Source of the DNA: Sphingobacteriaceae bacterium | Lineage (GTDB): Bacteria > Bacteroidota > Bacteroidia > Sphingobacteriales > Sphingobacteriaceae | Direction of reading: 5' to 3' | DNA: 8,189 nt | Assembly: GCA_947458775.1 (NCBI GenBank) | Contig: CANGZX010000026.1 | Coordinates: 1-8,189, forward strand | Shown here: one piece after another, positions 1-6,362 of the stretch | Layout of the letters: every line of letters starts with the position of its first letter | Numbering within the stretch: position 1 is the stretch's first letter | Translations under genes and position numbers: made by a program | Notes under the pieces: model-generated | What the model was told of the DNA's origin: nothing | Database searches by the model: none | Seen by the model: only the letters and a program-made list of their open reading frames with translations

Positions 1-813
1 AATGACTTCATTTCTATCGATAGAAACAACCTCACCGGTTGATTCATCAACAAAATCTTCTACCCATTTTTTCAATACTCTGGCGGCAAGCTTACGACCT
101 ACAAATTTCTTAAGGGCAGCTTTGCTCACTTTTACCTCGTCGGCTAGTTCGAATAATTCTAAAATGTCTTTATCCGAATCGTAACCAATGGCACGCAATA
201 AGGTAGTAACCGGGAATTTCTTCTTACGGTCAATGTACGCATACATCACGTTGTTTACGTCTGTAGCAAATTCTATCCACGATCCTTTGAAAGGAATTAC
301 ACGGGCAGAATATAACTTAGTTCCGTTGGTGTGGCGGCTTTGGCCAAAAAACACACCAGGTGAACGGTGTAGTTGAGAAACAATTACACGCTCGGCACCA
401 TTAATTACAAAGGTACCTTTAGGAGTCATGTATGGGATAGTTCCCAAATAAACATCCTGAACGATGGTTTCGAAATCTTCATGTTCCTCATCGTTACAAG
501 ATAAACGGAGTTTAGCTTTAAGAGGAACACTATAGGTTAAGCCACGTTCAATACATTCCTGAATGTCGTATCGTGGCGGATCTACGAAATAATCTAAAAA
601 CTCTAAAACGAAGATGTTTCTAGAATCAGAAATGGGGAAGTTTTCAGAGAATACTTTAAATAAACCTTCTTGATGACGGTTATCTGAAGTGGTTTCTAAC
701 TGAAAGAATTCCCTGAATGATTGCAATTGTACATCCAGAAAGTCGGGATAGTCCAACACATGCTTGCTGGTTGCAAAATTGATTCTTTCGGTATGTTTAG
801 TAGTGTTTGCCAA
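1..813 (-). CDS. rpoB: RNA polymerase beta subunit, N-terminal 271 codons (partial)
   Basis: This is the catalytic-core beta subunit of RNA polymerase, which works with beta' and alpha2 in transcription. The frame is open from 813 down to base 1 and leaves the window, so only the N-terminal fifth or so of a protein of about 1270 residues is seen. The start is a TTG at 811-813 (protein begins [13 protein letters not shown]). An in-frame TAA lies 18 nt upstream of the TTG and no ATG lies between, so TTG is the best start. Recognisable beta-family stretches include [17 protein letters not shown] near residues 21-37, [47 protein letters not shown] in the beta protrusion/lobe 1, and [10 protein letters not shown]. 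The gene is last in the visible secE-nusG-rplKAJL series, 151 nt after rplL, with a hairpin in the gap. No Shine-Dalgarno precedes it. Confidence 0.97.
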   Translation of the reverse strand, partial: MANTTKHTERINFATSKHVLDYPDFLDVQLQSFREFFQLETTSDNRHQEGLFKVFSENFPISDSRNIFVLEFLDYFVDPPRYDIQECIERGLTYSVPLKAKLRLSCNDEEHEDFETIVQDVYLGTIPYMTPKGTFVINGAERVIVSQLHRSPGVFFGQSRHTNGTKLYSARVIPFKGSWIEFATDVNNVMYAYIDRKKKFPVTTLLRAIGYDSDKDILELFELADEVKVSKAALKKFVGRKLAARVLKKWVEDFVDESTGEVVSIDRNEVI

Positions 814-885
814 GGGATTTAGTTTTTTAGTTTAAAAATAAACTGTGCGACTTTTTTACTCTTTTTTCGGAGAGCGCTGTAGGTC

Positions 886-920
886 AAACAGCAATAGAAA
901 CCAATAGAAACAGCAATAGA
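886..920. repeat. Short tandem-like repeats between rplL and rpoB
   Basis: The 13-mer AAACAGCAATAGA occurs at 886-898 and again at 908-920. A third partial copy, CCAATAGAAA, lies between them at 901-910, giving three CAATAGA units spaced 10 and 12 nt apart. The last copy runs into the stem of the adjacent hairpin. Function is unknown; it may be a small slippage duplication in untranslated leader. Confidence 0.6.
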
Positions 921-942
921 CCCCGGTGAAAACCGGAGTCTA
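917..942 (-). promoter_or_regulatory. Hairpin in the rplL-rpoB gap; possible attenuator or RNase processing site
   Basis: On the transcribed (minus) strand, 942-933 pairs with 926-917 as a 10-bp stem (TAGACTCCGG with CCGGGGTCTA, one U-G wobble) closing a 6-nt loop. The wobble becomes a mismatch on the other strand, so the structure fits RNA read toward rpoB. No U-run follows directly, so it is not a full intrinsic terminator. In E. coli the equivalent gap holds a partial terminator and an RNase III site that lower rpoBC output relative to the L10-L12 genes. A similar role here is inferred from position only. Confidence 0.55.
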
Positions 943-964
943 AGGCCATTTTTAGCGTGTCAGA

Positions 965-1342
965 TTATTGAATTTCAACAACTGCGCCGGCTTCTTCTAA
1001 TTGTTTTTTCAAAGCATCAGCTTCGTCTTTAGCAACACCTGCTTTTAATTCAGATGGCGCTGCATCAACTAAGTCTTTAGCTTCTTTCAAACCTAAACCG
1101 GTTAAATCTTTCACTAATTTTACTACTGCTAGTTTCTGACCACCAGCTTCTTTCAATAATACATTAAAGCTGGTTTTTTCTTCTGCAGCAGCAGCGGCGC
1201 CACCAGCAGCAGGAGCAGCAACTGCAACAGCTGCAGCAGCAGGCTCAATACCATACTCATCTTTAAGAATTTGAGCTAACTCATTAACTTCTTTTACTGT
1301 TAAGTTTACTAATTGCTCAGCAAACGATTTTAAATCTGCCAT
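965..1342 (-). CDS. rplL: 50S ribosomal protein bL12 (L7/L12)
   Basis: This is the multi-copy stalk protein of the large subunit. Dimers bind the C-terminal helix of L10 and recruit and stimulate the GTPase factors EF-Tu, EF-G, IF2 and RF3. At 125 residues it has the normal length. The N-terminal dimerisation domain spans about 1-33, an Ala/Gly-rich flexible hinge about 34-52, and the globular C-terminal domain 53-125, which carries the factor-binding signature [23 protein letters not shown] start with an A/T-rich leader and no Shine-Dalgarno, as is usual in this phylum. The gene lies 56 nt after rplJ and is followed by the 151-nt gap to rpoB. The hinge is encoded by a low-complexity GCA/GCT run at about 1180-1245. 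Confidence 0.98.
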   Translation of the reverse strand: MADLKSFAEQLVNLTVKEVNELAQILKDEYGIEPAAAAVAVAAPAAGGAAAAAEEKTSFNVLLKEAGGQKLAVVKLVKDLTGLGLKEAKDLVDAAPSELKAGVAKDEADALKKQLEEAGAVVEIQ

Positions 1343-1381
1343 TTTATTTGAATTTTAACGTTAAATACTTTGTTTTTTAAT

Positions 1382-1398
1382 CAAGCTTTAGGTGCTTG
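1382..1398 (-). promoter_or_regulatory. Small hairpin between rplJ and rplL
   Basis: On the minus strand, immediately after the rplJ stop codon, CAAGC and GCTTG form a 5-bp stem around a 7-nt loop, followed by an A-rich stretch leading to the rplL ATG. It is too weak and has the wrong tail for a terminator. It could modulate rplL translation relative to rplJ, since L12 is needed in several copies per L10, but this is speculative. Confidence 0.3.
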
Positions 1399-1917
1399 TT
1401 AACCTCTTTGTTCTAATGCTTTAACAATACCTGCTAATTTGCTTTTACCAGACTGTAAGCCTGAAATAACATTTTTAGCTGGTGATTGTAACAATCCGAT
1501 GATTTCTCCGATTAATTCCTCTTTAGATTTTAAGTTCACTAAAGCGTTCAACTGGTTATCGCCAATGAAGATAGCACTGTCTATATACGCTGCTTTTAAA
1601 AGGGGCTTATCACCGCTAGCTCTCAAGGCTTTAATCAGTTTTGCCGGAGCATTAGCTGAGTTTGAGAATAATAGAGTTGATGATCCTTTAAGTACATCGT
1701 ATAAGTGAGCATAATCACGTGATGCGGCTTCTAAAGCCTTTTTAATTAAGGTGTTTTTTGCTACCTGCATTTTGATATCACTATCGAAACATTTGCGGCG
1801 AATATCATTCACGGCTGCTACAGTCAGGTTAGAAGTATCAGCAATGTAAACATTGCTGAAGCTATTAATCTGCTCTTTTAAAGCAAGAACAACATCGTGT
1901 TTTTCTTCTTTTCTCAT
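1399..1917 (-). CDS. rplJ: 50S ribosomal protein uL10
   Basis: uL10 is the base of the ribosomal stalk. Its N-terminal domain binds 23S rRNA beside L11, and its long C-terminal helix carries the bL12 dimers. At 172 residues it is full length. The N-terminus (MRKEEKHDVVLALKEQINSF) and the NTLIKKAL segment near residues 55-62 are typical. The C-terminal part (about 135-172, with SGLQSGKSKLAGIVKALEQ) is the helical bL12-binding tail. The ATG lies only 2 nt after the rplA stop codon, so translation is probably coupled to rplA. There is therefore no room for the separate long L10 leader that E. coli uses for autoregulation. A weak AGGA lies 8 nt before the ATG, inside rplA. Confidence 0.97.
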   Translation of the reverse strand: MRKEEKHDVVLALKEQINSFSNVYIADTSNLTVAAVNDIRRKCFDSDIKMQVAKNTLIKKALEAASRDYAHLYDVLKGSSTLLFSNSANAPAKLIKALRASGDKPLLKAAYIDSAIFIGDNQLNALVNLKSKEELIGEIIGLLQSPAKNVISGLQSGKSKLAGIVKALEQRG

Positions 1918-1919
1918 GA

Positions 1920-2618
1920 TTAGATTCCTGCTATAGTTTTAGTTTCAATTTCGATTCCAGAACTCATTGTAGAAGACATGTAAATGCTTTTGAAATAAGT
2001 TCCTTTTGCAGCTGATGGTTTTAATTTAGAGATCACTTGAATTACTTCTAATGCATTCTCATAAATTTTCTCGGCAGAGAAAGATACTTTCCCTACAGAA
2101 GCATGAATGATTCCGGTTTTATCAACCTTGAAATCAATTTTACCGCCTTTAACATCGGTTACCGCTTTACCTACTTCGGTAGTTACGGTTCCTGATTTAG
2201 GGTTTGGCATGAGGTTTCTTGGGCCTAAAACACGGCCTAATTTACCCACTTTTGCCATCACACTAGGCATGGTAATAATGATATCAATATCAGTCCATCC
2301 TGCTTCAATTTTAGCAATATAATCATCCAAACCTACGTAATCTGCACCTGCTGCTTTAGCTTCCTCTTCTTTATCGGGGGTTACTAAGGCCAATACACGT
2401 ACATTTTTACCGGTACCATGAGGAAGTGTTGCAATACCACGTACCATTTGGTTCGCTTTACGAGGATCTACGCCTAAACGTACATTCAAGTCAACCGATG
2501 CATCAAATTTGGTAGTAGTAATATCTTTTACTAAAGCCGAAGCTTGTTGCAAAGTATATGCTTTACCATCCTCAATTTTGGAAATTGCCGTTTTTTGATT
2601 TTTTGTTAATCTAGCCAC
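1920..2618 (-). CDS. rplA: 50S ribosomal protein uL1
   Basis: uL1 forms the mobile L1 stalk of the large subunit, which helps release deacylated tRNA from the E site. In several bacteria it also represses its own operon by binding the rplK-rplA mRNA. At 232 residues it matches the family. The family signature is present around residues 120-150 ([20 protein letters not shown] followed by GTVT). The start is GTG at 2616-2618, giving MARLTKNQK. It lies 22 nt after the rplK stop codon and has no Shine-Dalgarno. Its own stop is 2 nt before the rplJ ATG. The arrangement rplK-rplA-rplJ-rplL is the standard bacterial order. Confidence 0.97.
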   Translation of the reverse strand: MARLTKNQKTAISKIEDGKAYTLQQASALVKDITTTKFDASVDLNVRLGVDPRKANQMVRGIATLPHGTGKNVRVLALVTPDKEEEAKAAGADYVGLDDYIAKIEAGWTDIDIIITMPSVMAKVGKLGRVLGPRNLMPNPKSGTVTTEVGKAVTDVKGGKIDFKVDKTGIIHASVGKVSFSAEKIYENALEVIQVISKLKPSAAKGTYFKSIYMSSTMSSGIEIETKTIAGI

Positions 2619-2640
2619 TTCTTAAACTGATTTGTGTTAA

Positions 2641-3084
2641 TTAATTATTCCAGGGTGCGTTACCATTTACGGTAATTCCCATACTGCGTGCAGTACCTGC
2701 AACCATTTTCATGGCCGACTCAATGGTAAATGCGTTTAAATCGGTCATTTTATCTTTTGCAATTGCTTCAACCTGCTCCCAGCTTACGCTAGCAACTTTT
2801 TTACGGTTTGGCTCTGCAGAACCACTTTTTTGACCAGAAACTTCCAATAATTGGATAGCTACTGGAGGGGTTTTAATGATAAATTCGAACGATTTGTCAG
2901 CATATACAGAAATTACTACCGGTAATACTTTACCTGGCTTGTCTTGGGTACGAGCATTAAATTGCTTACAAAAATCCATAATGTTTACCCCTTTAGCACC
3001 TAATGCAGGTCCTACCGGTGGCGATGGGTTTGCAGCTCCTCCCTTGATCTGTAATTTTACTAACGCTTCGACTTCTTTTGCCAT
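2641..3084 (-). CDS. rplK: 50S ribosomal protein uL11
   Basis: uL11 binds the GTPase-associated region of 23S rRNA, next to the L10-L12 stalk, and is the target region of thiostrepton-type antibiotics. In many bacteria it is also needed for stringent-factor activation. The protein is 147 residues, close to the E. coli length. The N-terminal domain has the conserved Pro/Gly-rich stretch [20 protein letters not shown] (about 19-38). The C-terminal RNA-binding domain ends with [17 protein letters not shown]. The ATG is preceded by an A-rich leader (AACAACAAAAAA) with no Shine-Dalgarno, which suits the A-rich initiation context favoured in this phylum. A long 165-nt spacer separates it from nusG upstream. 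Confidence 0.98.
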   Translation of the reverse strand: MAKEVEALVKLQIKGGAANPSPPVGPALGAKGVNIMDFCKQFNARTQDKPGKVLPVVISVYADKSFEFIIKTPPVAIQLLEVSGQKSGSAEPNRKKVASVSWEQVEAIAKDKMTDLNAFTIESAMKMVAGTARSMGITVNGNAPWNN

Positions 3085-3249
3085 TTTTTTGTTGTTTATT
3101 TAATACTCAATGTTAGTAAGTTGGAAGCTATGTAACATTTGATTTATCTAGACTTTAGAGTTTGGACAAGAGTGTTTATATTCTTATCCTATTCTGCCAT
3201 CTAAATGCTTTTAATATGTATTTATTGAGGGATAAACCTCCACTCAACA
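3085..3249 (-). other. 165-nt nusG-rplK spacer; possible internal promoter or L1 control leader
   Basis: This gap is far longer than the 2-56 nt gaps between the neighbouring ribosomal protein genes. It has no convincing ORF and no exact TAnnTTTG promoter. One near match, TAACATTG on the minus strand (3108-3115), lacks a well-placed TTTG. A weak stem (3227-3230 with 3237-3240) follows the nusG stop codon without a U-tract. In E. coli the L1 repressor site lies in the equivalent rplK leader. That this spacer does the same is a guess from position. Confidence 0.3.
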
Positions 3250-3792
3250 CTATTCTTTTTCTACTTGCATGTAATTCAATTCAAGTGGGGTACGACGGCC
3301 GAAGATTTTAACCATTACTTTTAGTTTTTTCTTCTCATCGTTTACCTCTTCAATTACACCAGAAAAGCCTTGGAATGGACCATCCATTACCTTCACCTGC
3401 TCTCCAACCATATAGTTGATGTTAATTACCTCACTTTGAGAGGCCATCTCATCTACTTTACCTAAGATGCGGTTTACTTCTGCTTGGCGCATAGGCACCG
3501 GTGTACCCGATTTATCACCTAAAAATCCAATTACACTATTAATATTTTTAATGATATGCTGTAATTCAGCATCCATATTGGCTTCAATTAATACATATCC
3601 AGGGTAAAAATTACGCTCTTTGGCAATTTTTTTACCGTCTTTCATCTGCAAGTATTTTTCCATCGGAATTAATACCTGAGGCAATAAATGAGCTATACCC
3701 AAACGATTAATTTCGGCTTCTAGATATTGTTTTACCTTTTTCTCTTTGCCACTAACCGCACGTACTACGTACCATTTCAGTTGATCACTCAT
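3250..3792 (-). CDS. nusG: Transcription elongation/termination factor NusG
   Basis: NusG is a processivity factor. Its NGN domain binds the beta' clamp helices and beta lobe of RNA polymerase, and its KOW domain contacts Rho or ribosomal protein S10 to couple transcription and translation. The protein has 180 residues, the usual length. The NGN domain covers about 5-112 (KWYVVRAVSGKEKKVKQYL at the N-terminus, NFYPGYVLIEANM near 61-73). A linker follows, then the KOW motif at about 128-155 (MVGEQVKVMDGPFQGFSGVI) and the conserved end FGRRTPLELNY. No insert domain is present. The gene begins 19 nt after the secE stop codon, the near-universal bacterial secE-nusG pair, and has no Shine-Dalgarno. 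Confidence 0.98.
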   Translation of the reverse strand: MSDQLKWYVVRAVSGKEKKVKQYLEAEINRLGIAHLLPQVLIPMEKYLQMKDGKKIAKERNFYPGYVLIEANMDAELQHIIKNINSVIGFLGDKSGTPVPMRQAEVNRILGKVDEMASQSEVININYMVGEQVKVMDGPFQGFSGVIEEVNDEKKKLKVMVKIFGRRTPLELNYMQVEKE

Positions 3793-3811
3793 CGTTTCGT
3801 TCTAAAAAATG

Positions 3812-4006
3812 TTAAGCAAGAGATTTATAGAAAAGTTTCAACGCAGTACCTGCAGATTCATCCATTGCCAAAACCAAAAAGGCAATAACAATAGATGCTA
3901 CCAATACCAATACTGCAGAGTTTTGTAACTCAGACCACGTAGGCCAAGATACTTTCTGCGTCATTTCGTTATACGATTCTTTAAAAAATTCAATAACTTT
4001 TGCCAT
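3812..4006 (-). CDS. secE: Preprotein translocase subunit SecE
   Basis: SecE is the small essential clamp of the SecYEG channel in the inner membrane. The protein has 64 residues, the short single-span form rather than the three-span E. coli form. An amphipathic N-terminal helix (about 1-18) precedes the conserved cytoplasmic hinge QKVSWPTWSELQNS (17-30). One hydrophobic membrane segment follows at about 31-48, rich in V, L, I and A, then a short periplasmic tail. The ATG lies 20 nt after the 3' end of tRNA-Trp, so the message probably begins where the tRNA is cut out, or further upstream. nusG follows after 19 nt. No Shine-Dalgarno is present. Confidence 0.96.
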   Translation of the reverse strand: MAKVIEFFKESYNEMTQKVSWPTWSELQNSAVLVLVASIVIAFLVLAMDESAGTALKLFYKSLA

Positions 4007-4026
4007 CTGTTCTATTATATCTTAAG

Positions 4027-4097
4027 CACGGGAACAAGGATTCGAACCCTGATCAAAGGTTTTGGAGACCTCTATTCTACCGTTGAACTATTCCCGT
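4027..4097 (-). tRNA. tRNA-Trp (anticodon CCA)
   Basis: Read on the minus strand, this folds as a full cloverleaf of 71 nt. The acceptor ACGGGAA pairs perfectly with TTCCCGT, followed by discriminator G. The D arm is GTTC/GAAT, the anticodon arm GAGGT-CTCCAAA-ACCTT, and the T arm CAGGG-TTCGAAT-CCTTG. The anticodon CCA reads UGG, so the tRNA carries tryptophan. The 3' CCA is not encoded. It sits between tuf and secE, a placement seen in many bacteria, and is likely co-transcribed with secE, its 3' processing defining the secE leader. Confidence 0.97.
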
Positions 4098-4110
4098 AGT
4101 TAATTAACAA

Positions 4111-4145
4111 GAAAACATAAGCCCGCAATAAAGCGGACTTATGTT
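4111..4145 (-). terminator. Rho-independent terminator-like hairpin after tuf
   Basis: On the minus strand, 4145-4133 and 4126-4114 form a 13-bp stem (one U-G wobble, ACATAAGTCCGC with GCGGGCTTATGT) around a 6-nt loop TTTATT. The stem is followed by a short U-rich tail (UUC, then UUGUU). It lies 32 nt after the tuf stop codon and 14 nt before tRNA-Trp. No good promoter is visible between it and tRNA-Trp, so it may be a partial terminator that lets some polymerase continue into secE-nusG. Confidence 0.75.
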
Positions 4146-4176
4146 ATCCAATTAACCTTATTTATGTGAAATCTTG

Positions 4177-5364
4177 TTATTTCAAAATTTCGGTTACCTG
4201 TCCGGCACCTACAGTTCTACCACCCTCACGGATAGCGAAACGTAAACCTTTCTCCATAGCAATTGCGTTGATCAATTTTACACTGATCGTAACGTTATCA
4301 CCTGGCATAACCATTTCTACACCTGCTGCTAATGAAATTTCACCAGTAACATCTGTAGTACGGAAATAGAATTGTGGACGGTATTTGTTAAAGAATGGAG
4401 TGTGACGTCCACCTTCAGCTTTTGATAATACGTAAATCTCAGCTTTGAAATCAGTGTGAGGAGTTACAGAACCTGGTTTACAGATTACCATACCACGACG
4501 GATATCAGTTTTCTCAATACCACGTAATAATAAACCTACGTTATCACCAGCTTCACCGTAATCTAAAATTTTACGGAACATTTCTACACCAGTAACGGTT
4601 GATTTCAAGTTCTCAGCACCCATACCTAAGATGTCTACTGCATCACCTGAATTGATTACACCACGCTCGATACGACCAGTTGCAACTGTACCACGACCTG
4701 TGATAGAGAATACATCCTCAATCGGCATCAAGAAAGGTAATTCAGTTAAGCGTGGTGGAATTGGAATGTAGCTATCTACAGCATCCATTAATTCCATGAT
4801 TTTAGCTACCCATTTAGGATCTCCGTTCAAACCACCTAATGCAGAACCTTGAATAACAGGAATATCATCACCAGGGAAATCGTAGAATGATAATAATTCA
4901 CGAACTTCCATTTCTACTAATTCTAATAATTCAGGATCATCAACCATATCCACTTTGTTCATGAATACAACCAATGAAGGTACACCTACCTGACGAGCAA
5001 GAAGGATGTGCTCACGAGTTTGTGGCATTGGACCATCAGTTGCAGCAACTACGATAATAGCACCATCCATTTGGGCAGCACCAGTTACCATGTTTTTTAC
5101 ATAATCCGCGTGACCTGGACAATCTACGTGTGCGTAGTGACGGTTTGCAGTTGAATACTCAACGTGAGCAGTATTAATAGTAATACCTCTTTCTTTTTCC
5201 TCAGGAGCTGAGTCAATTGAATCGAATGAACGTGCCTCAGATAAACCAGCATCAGCCAAAACTTTAGTAATAGCTGCTGTTAAAGTTGTTTTACCGTGAT
5301 CGACGTGACCAATAGTACCGATATTTAAATGCGGCTTACTACGGTCAAATTTTTCTTTTGCCAT
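4177..5364 (-). CDS. tuf: Translation elongation factor Tu
   Basis: EF-Tu carries aminoacyl-tRNA to the ribosomal A site as a ternary complex with GTP. The protein has 395 residues, full length. The GTPase domain (about 1-200) shows G1 GHVDHGKT at 19-26, the switch I threonine at 62, G3 DCPGH at 81-85 with catalytic His85, G4 NKVD at 136-139 and G5 SAL at 174-176. Domains 2 and 3 follow ([13 protein letters not shown]; the C-terminal [15 protein letters not shown]). ATG start with an A/T-rich leader and no Shine-Dalgarno. The gene lies 56 nt downstream of tRNA-Thr(GGT), with no terminator between them, so it is probably driven by the promoter ahead of the four tRNAs. A hairpin terminator follows it. 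Whether a second tuf copy exists elsewhere cannot be told from this window. Confidence 0.99.
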   Translation of the reverse strand: MAKEKFDRSKPHLNIGTIGHVDHGKTTLTAAITKVLADAGLSEARSFDSIDSAPEEKERGITINTAHVEYSTANRHYAHVDCPGHADYVKNMVTGAAQMDGAIIVVAATDGPMPQTREHILLARQVGVPSLVVFMNKVDMVDDPELLELVEMEVRELLSFYDFPGDDIPVIQGSALGGLNGDPKWVAKIMELMDAVDSYIPIPPRLTELPFLMPIEDVFSITGRGTVATGRIERGVINSGDAVDILGMGAENLKSTVTGVEMFRKILDYGEAGDNVGLLLRGIEKTDIRRGMVICKPGSVTPHTDFKAEIYVLSKAEGGRHTPFFNKYRPQFYFRTTDVTGEISLAAGVEMVMPGDNVTISVKLINAIAMEKGLRFAIREGGRTVGAGQVTEILK

Positions 5365-5420
5365 TTTAAAATCTAATTAAAGGTTAATTGTTGTTTGTTA
5401 TTGTTTTTATAAAATTTTTG

Positions 5421-5492
<72 letters not shown>

Positions 5493-5557
5493 TGTTTACT
5501 TTCGCAAAGCTTAAGATCAACATCCCTGTTAACCGTAGCCCATTTATCTTTTTTCTG

Positions 5558-5630
5558 AGCGGAAGACGAGGTTCGAACTCGCGACCTATAGCTTGGAAGG
5601 CTATCGCTCTACCAACTGAGCTACTTCCGC
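5558..5630 (-). tRNA. tRNA-Gly (anticodon TCC)
   Basis: Minus-strand cloverleaf of 73 nt. Acceptor GCGGAAG pairs perfectly with CTTCCGC, discriminator T. The anticodon arm is ATAGC-CTTCCAA-GCTAT, giving TCC, which reads GGA and GGG glycine codons. The T arm is CGAGT-TCGAACC-TCG with the usual TTCGAA loop. The 3' CCA is not encoded. It is third in the tRNA cluster, the position of E. coli glyT. Confidence 0.98.
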
Positions 5631-5641
5631 TTATATTATGG

Positions 5642-5722
5642 TGGGGGGAGAAGGATTCGAACCTTCGAAACCGAAGTAACGGATTTACAGTCCGTCCCAT
5701 TTGACCGCTCTGGAATCCCCCC
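5642..5722 (-). tRNA. tRNA-Tyr (anticodon GTA)
   Basis: Minus-strand class II tRNA of 81 nt. Acceptor GGGGGGA pairs perfectly with TCCCCCC, discriminator A. The anticodon arm is ACGGA-CTGTAAA-TCCGT with anticodon GTA, reading UAU and UAC. A long variable arm (TACTTCGGTTTC region) is present, as expected for bacterial tRNA-Tyr. The T arm is GAAGG-TTCGAAT-CCTTC. The 3' CCA is not encoded. It is second in the cluster, 7 nt after tRNA-Thr(TGT). Confidence 0.98.
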
Positions 5723-5729
5723 TATACAG

Positions 5730-5800
<71 letters not shown>

Positions 5801-5802
<2 letters not shown>

Positions 5803-5825
5803 TTTTTGCATATAAAAAGCTTTTT
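5801..5825 (-). other. Competing leader hairpins at the 5' edge of tRNA-Thr(TGT)
   Basis: AAAAAGCTTTTT at 5814-5825 is a perfect 12-bp palindrome. Its left half can instead pair with GCTTTTT at 5801-5807 around a 6-nt loop, and that pairing takes in the first two bases of the tRNA. In RNA the two pairings exclude each other. They may affect RNase P cleavage, or may be only a by-product of A/T-rich leader sequence. Confidence 0.35.
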
Positions 5826-5891
5826 AATACATGAATGAACATCCCTTTATACTATTCGAAAGCGCATAACATGGCCTTGCGAAAGGGACTG

Positions 5892-5921
5892 CAAATCTAC
5901 ACAATTAAAGAGTGGAACAAA
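5892..5921 (-). promoter_or_regulatory. Bacteroidota-type promoter for the tRNA-tuf unit
   Basis: On the minus strand a TTTG (-33 element, 5921-5918) is followed after 18 nt by TAGATTTG (-7 element, 5899-5892). This is an exact match to the TAnnTTTG consensus recognised by the primary sigma factor of this phylum. The predicted start is near 5886-5888, giving a leader of about 85 nt before tRNA-Thr(TGT). A/T tracts just upstream (5922-5941) could act like an UP element, but they also belong to the hpf terminator. Confidence 0.8.
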
Positions 5922-5931
5922 ATTTTTTCTG

Positions 5932-5961
5932 AAAAAAATTTAGGCGGCCTTTTTTGCCGCC
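5932..5961 (-). terminator. Rho-independent terminator after hpf
   Basis: On the minus strand, GGCGGC (5961-5956) pairs with GCCGCC (5948-5943) around an A-rich 7-nt loop. This is followed by UAAA and a run of seven U (5938-5932). It lies 42 nt after the hpf stop codon and ends the rpsU-xerC-hpf side. Its U-tract is only 10 nt from the -33 element of the tRNA-tuf promoter. Confidence 0.85.
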
Positions 5962-6003
5962 CAAACTCCCCTGAAAATTAGACTTATTTTGTTACTAAAA
6001 GGC

Positions 6004-6345
6004 CTATAACGTATCTTCCGGATTAAGCAATTGTTTATGGTTACTGGTGTGTTCTTTTACCCGTTCTTTATGCTTGTGGATCTGTATTTTTATACAATCC
6101 ATGGCTAAATCGGTTGCGGCCTCAAAACTTAGCGCAATTTCGCTACAAAACAAATCTTTACCGGGTATGGCCAACTTAATTTCTACTTGTTTATTTTCAT
6201 CGGTTTCCGAGGGTACTACTTTCAAATAAATATCGCCCTGAATAATTTGATCGAAATAATGATCGAGTTTGGCAATTTTAGTTTCAATATAATCCAATAA
6301 CTTACGGTCTGCATCAAAATGAATTGATTGTACGTTGATTTTCAT
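6004..6345 (-). CDS. hpf: Short-form ribosome hibernation promoting factor (HPF/YfiA family)
   Basis: The protein binds the 30S decoding groove, where tRNA and mRNA would sit, and keeps idle ribosomes inactive or dimerised during slow growth. It has 113 residues and one S30AE-type domain with a beta-alpha-beta-beta-beta-alpha layout: strand MKINVQSIHF, helix about 12-30 (DRKLLDYIETKIAKLDHYF), strands about 35-75, and a second helix with the basic stretch KIQIHKHKERVKEH (86-99). It lacks the C-terminal dimerisation domain of long HPF, so this is the short type. The ATG is preceded by a perfect AAAGGAGG with 5 nt between AGGAGG and the start, which is unusual in this phylum. The gene lies 17 nt after xerC, so it is probably co-transcribed with it, and a terminator follows. 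Assignment to HPF rather than RaiA is less certain than the family. Confidence 0.93.
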   Translation of the reverse strand: MKINVQSIHFDADRKLLDYIETKIAKLDHYFDQIIQGDIYLKVVPSETDENKQVEIKLAIPGKDLFCSEIALSFEAATDLAMDCIKIQIHKHKERVKEHTSNHKQLLNPEDTL

Positions 6346-6350
6346 TTTCT

Positions 6351-6358
6351 CCTCCTTT
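6351..6358 (-). promoter_or_regulatory. Strong Shine-Dalgarno before hpf
   Basis: AAAGGAGG on the minus strand is fully complementary to the 16S anti-SD core, with 5 nt between it and the hpf ATG. Most genes here have none. In Bacteroidota the anti-SD is normally masked by bS21, bS18 and bS6, so a strong SD may mark translation that responds to bS21 content. Confidence 0.85.
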
Positions 6359-6362
6359 GTTT

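Noticed and set aside
886..920. CAATAGA repeats considered as a CRISPR remnant
   Set aside because: The units are only 7-13 nt, with no true spacers and no cas genes nearby.
1439..2322. Plus-strand open frames opposite rplJ and rplA
   Set aside because: They are antisense shadows of well-supported ribosomal protein genes, with no family resemblance or initiation context.
4118..4145. TATGTTTT on the minus strand as a promoter for tRNA-Trp-secE
   Set aside because: It has one mismatch in the -7 element, no TTTG at the right spacing, and lies within the terminator stem.
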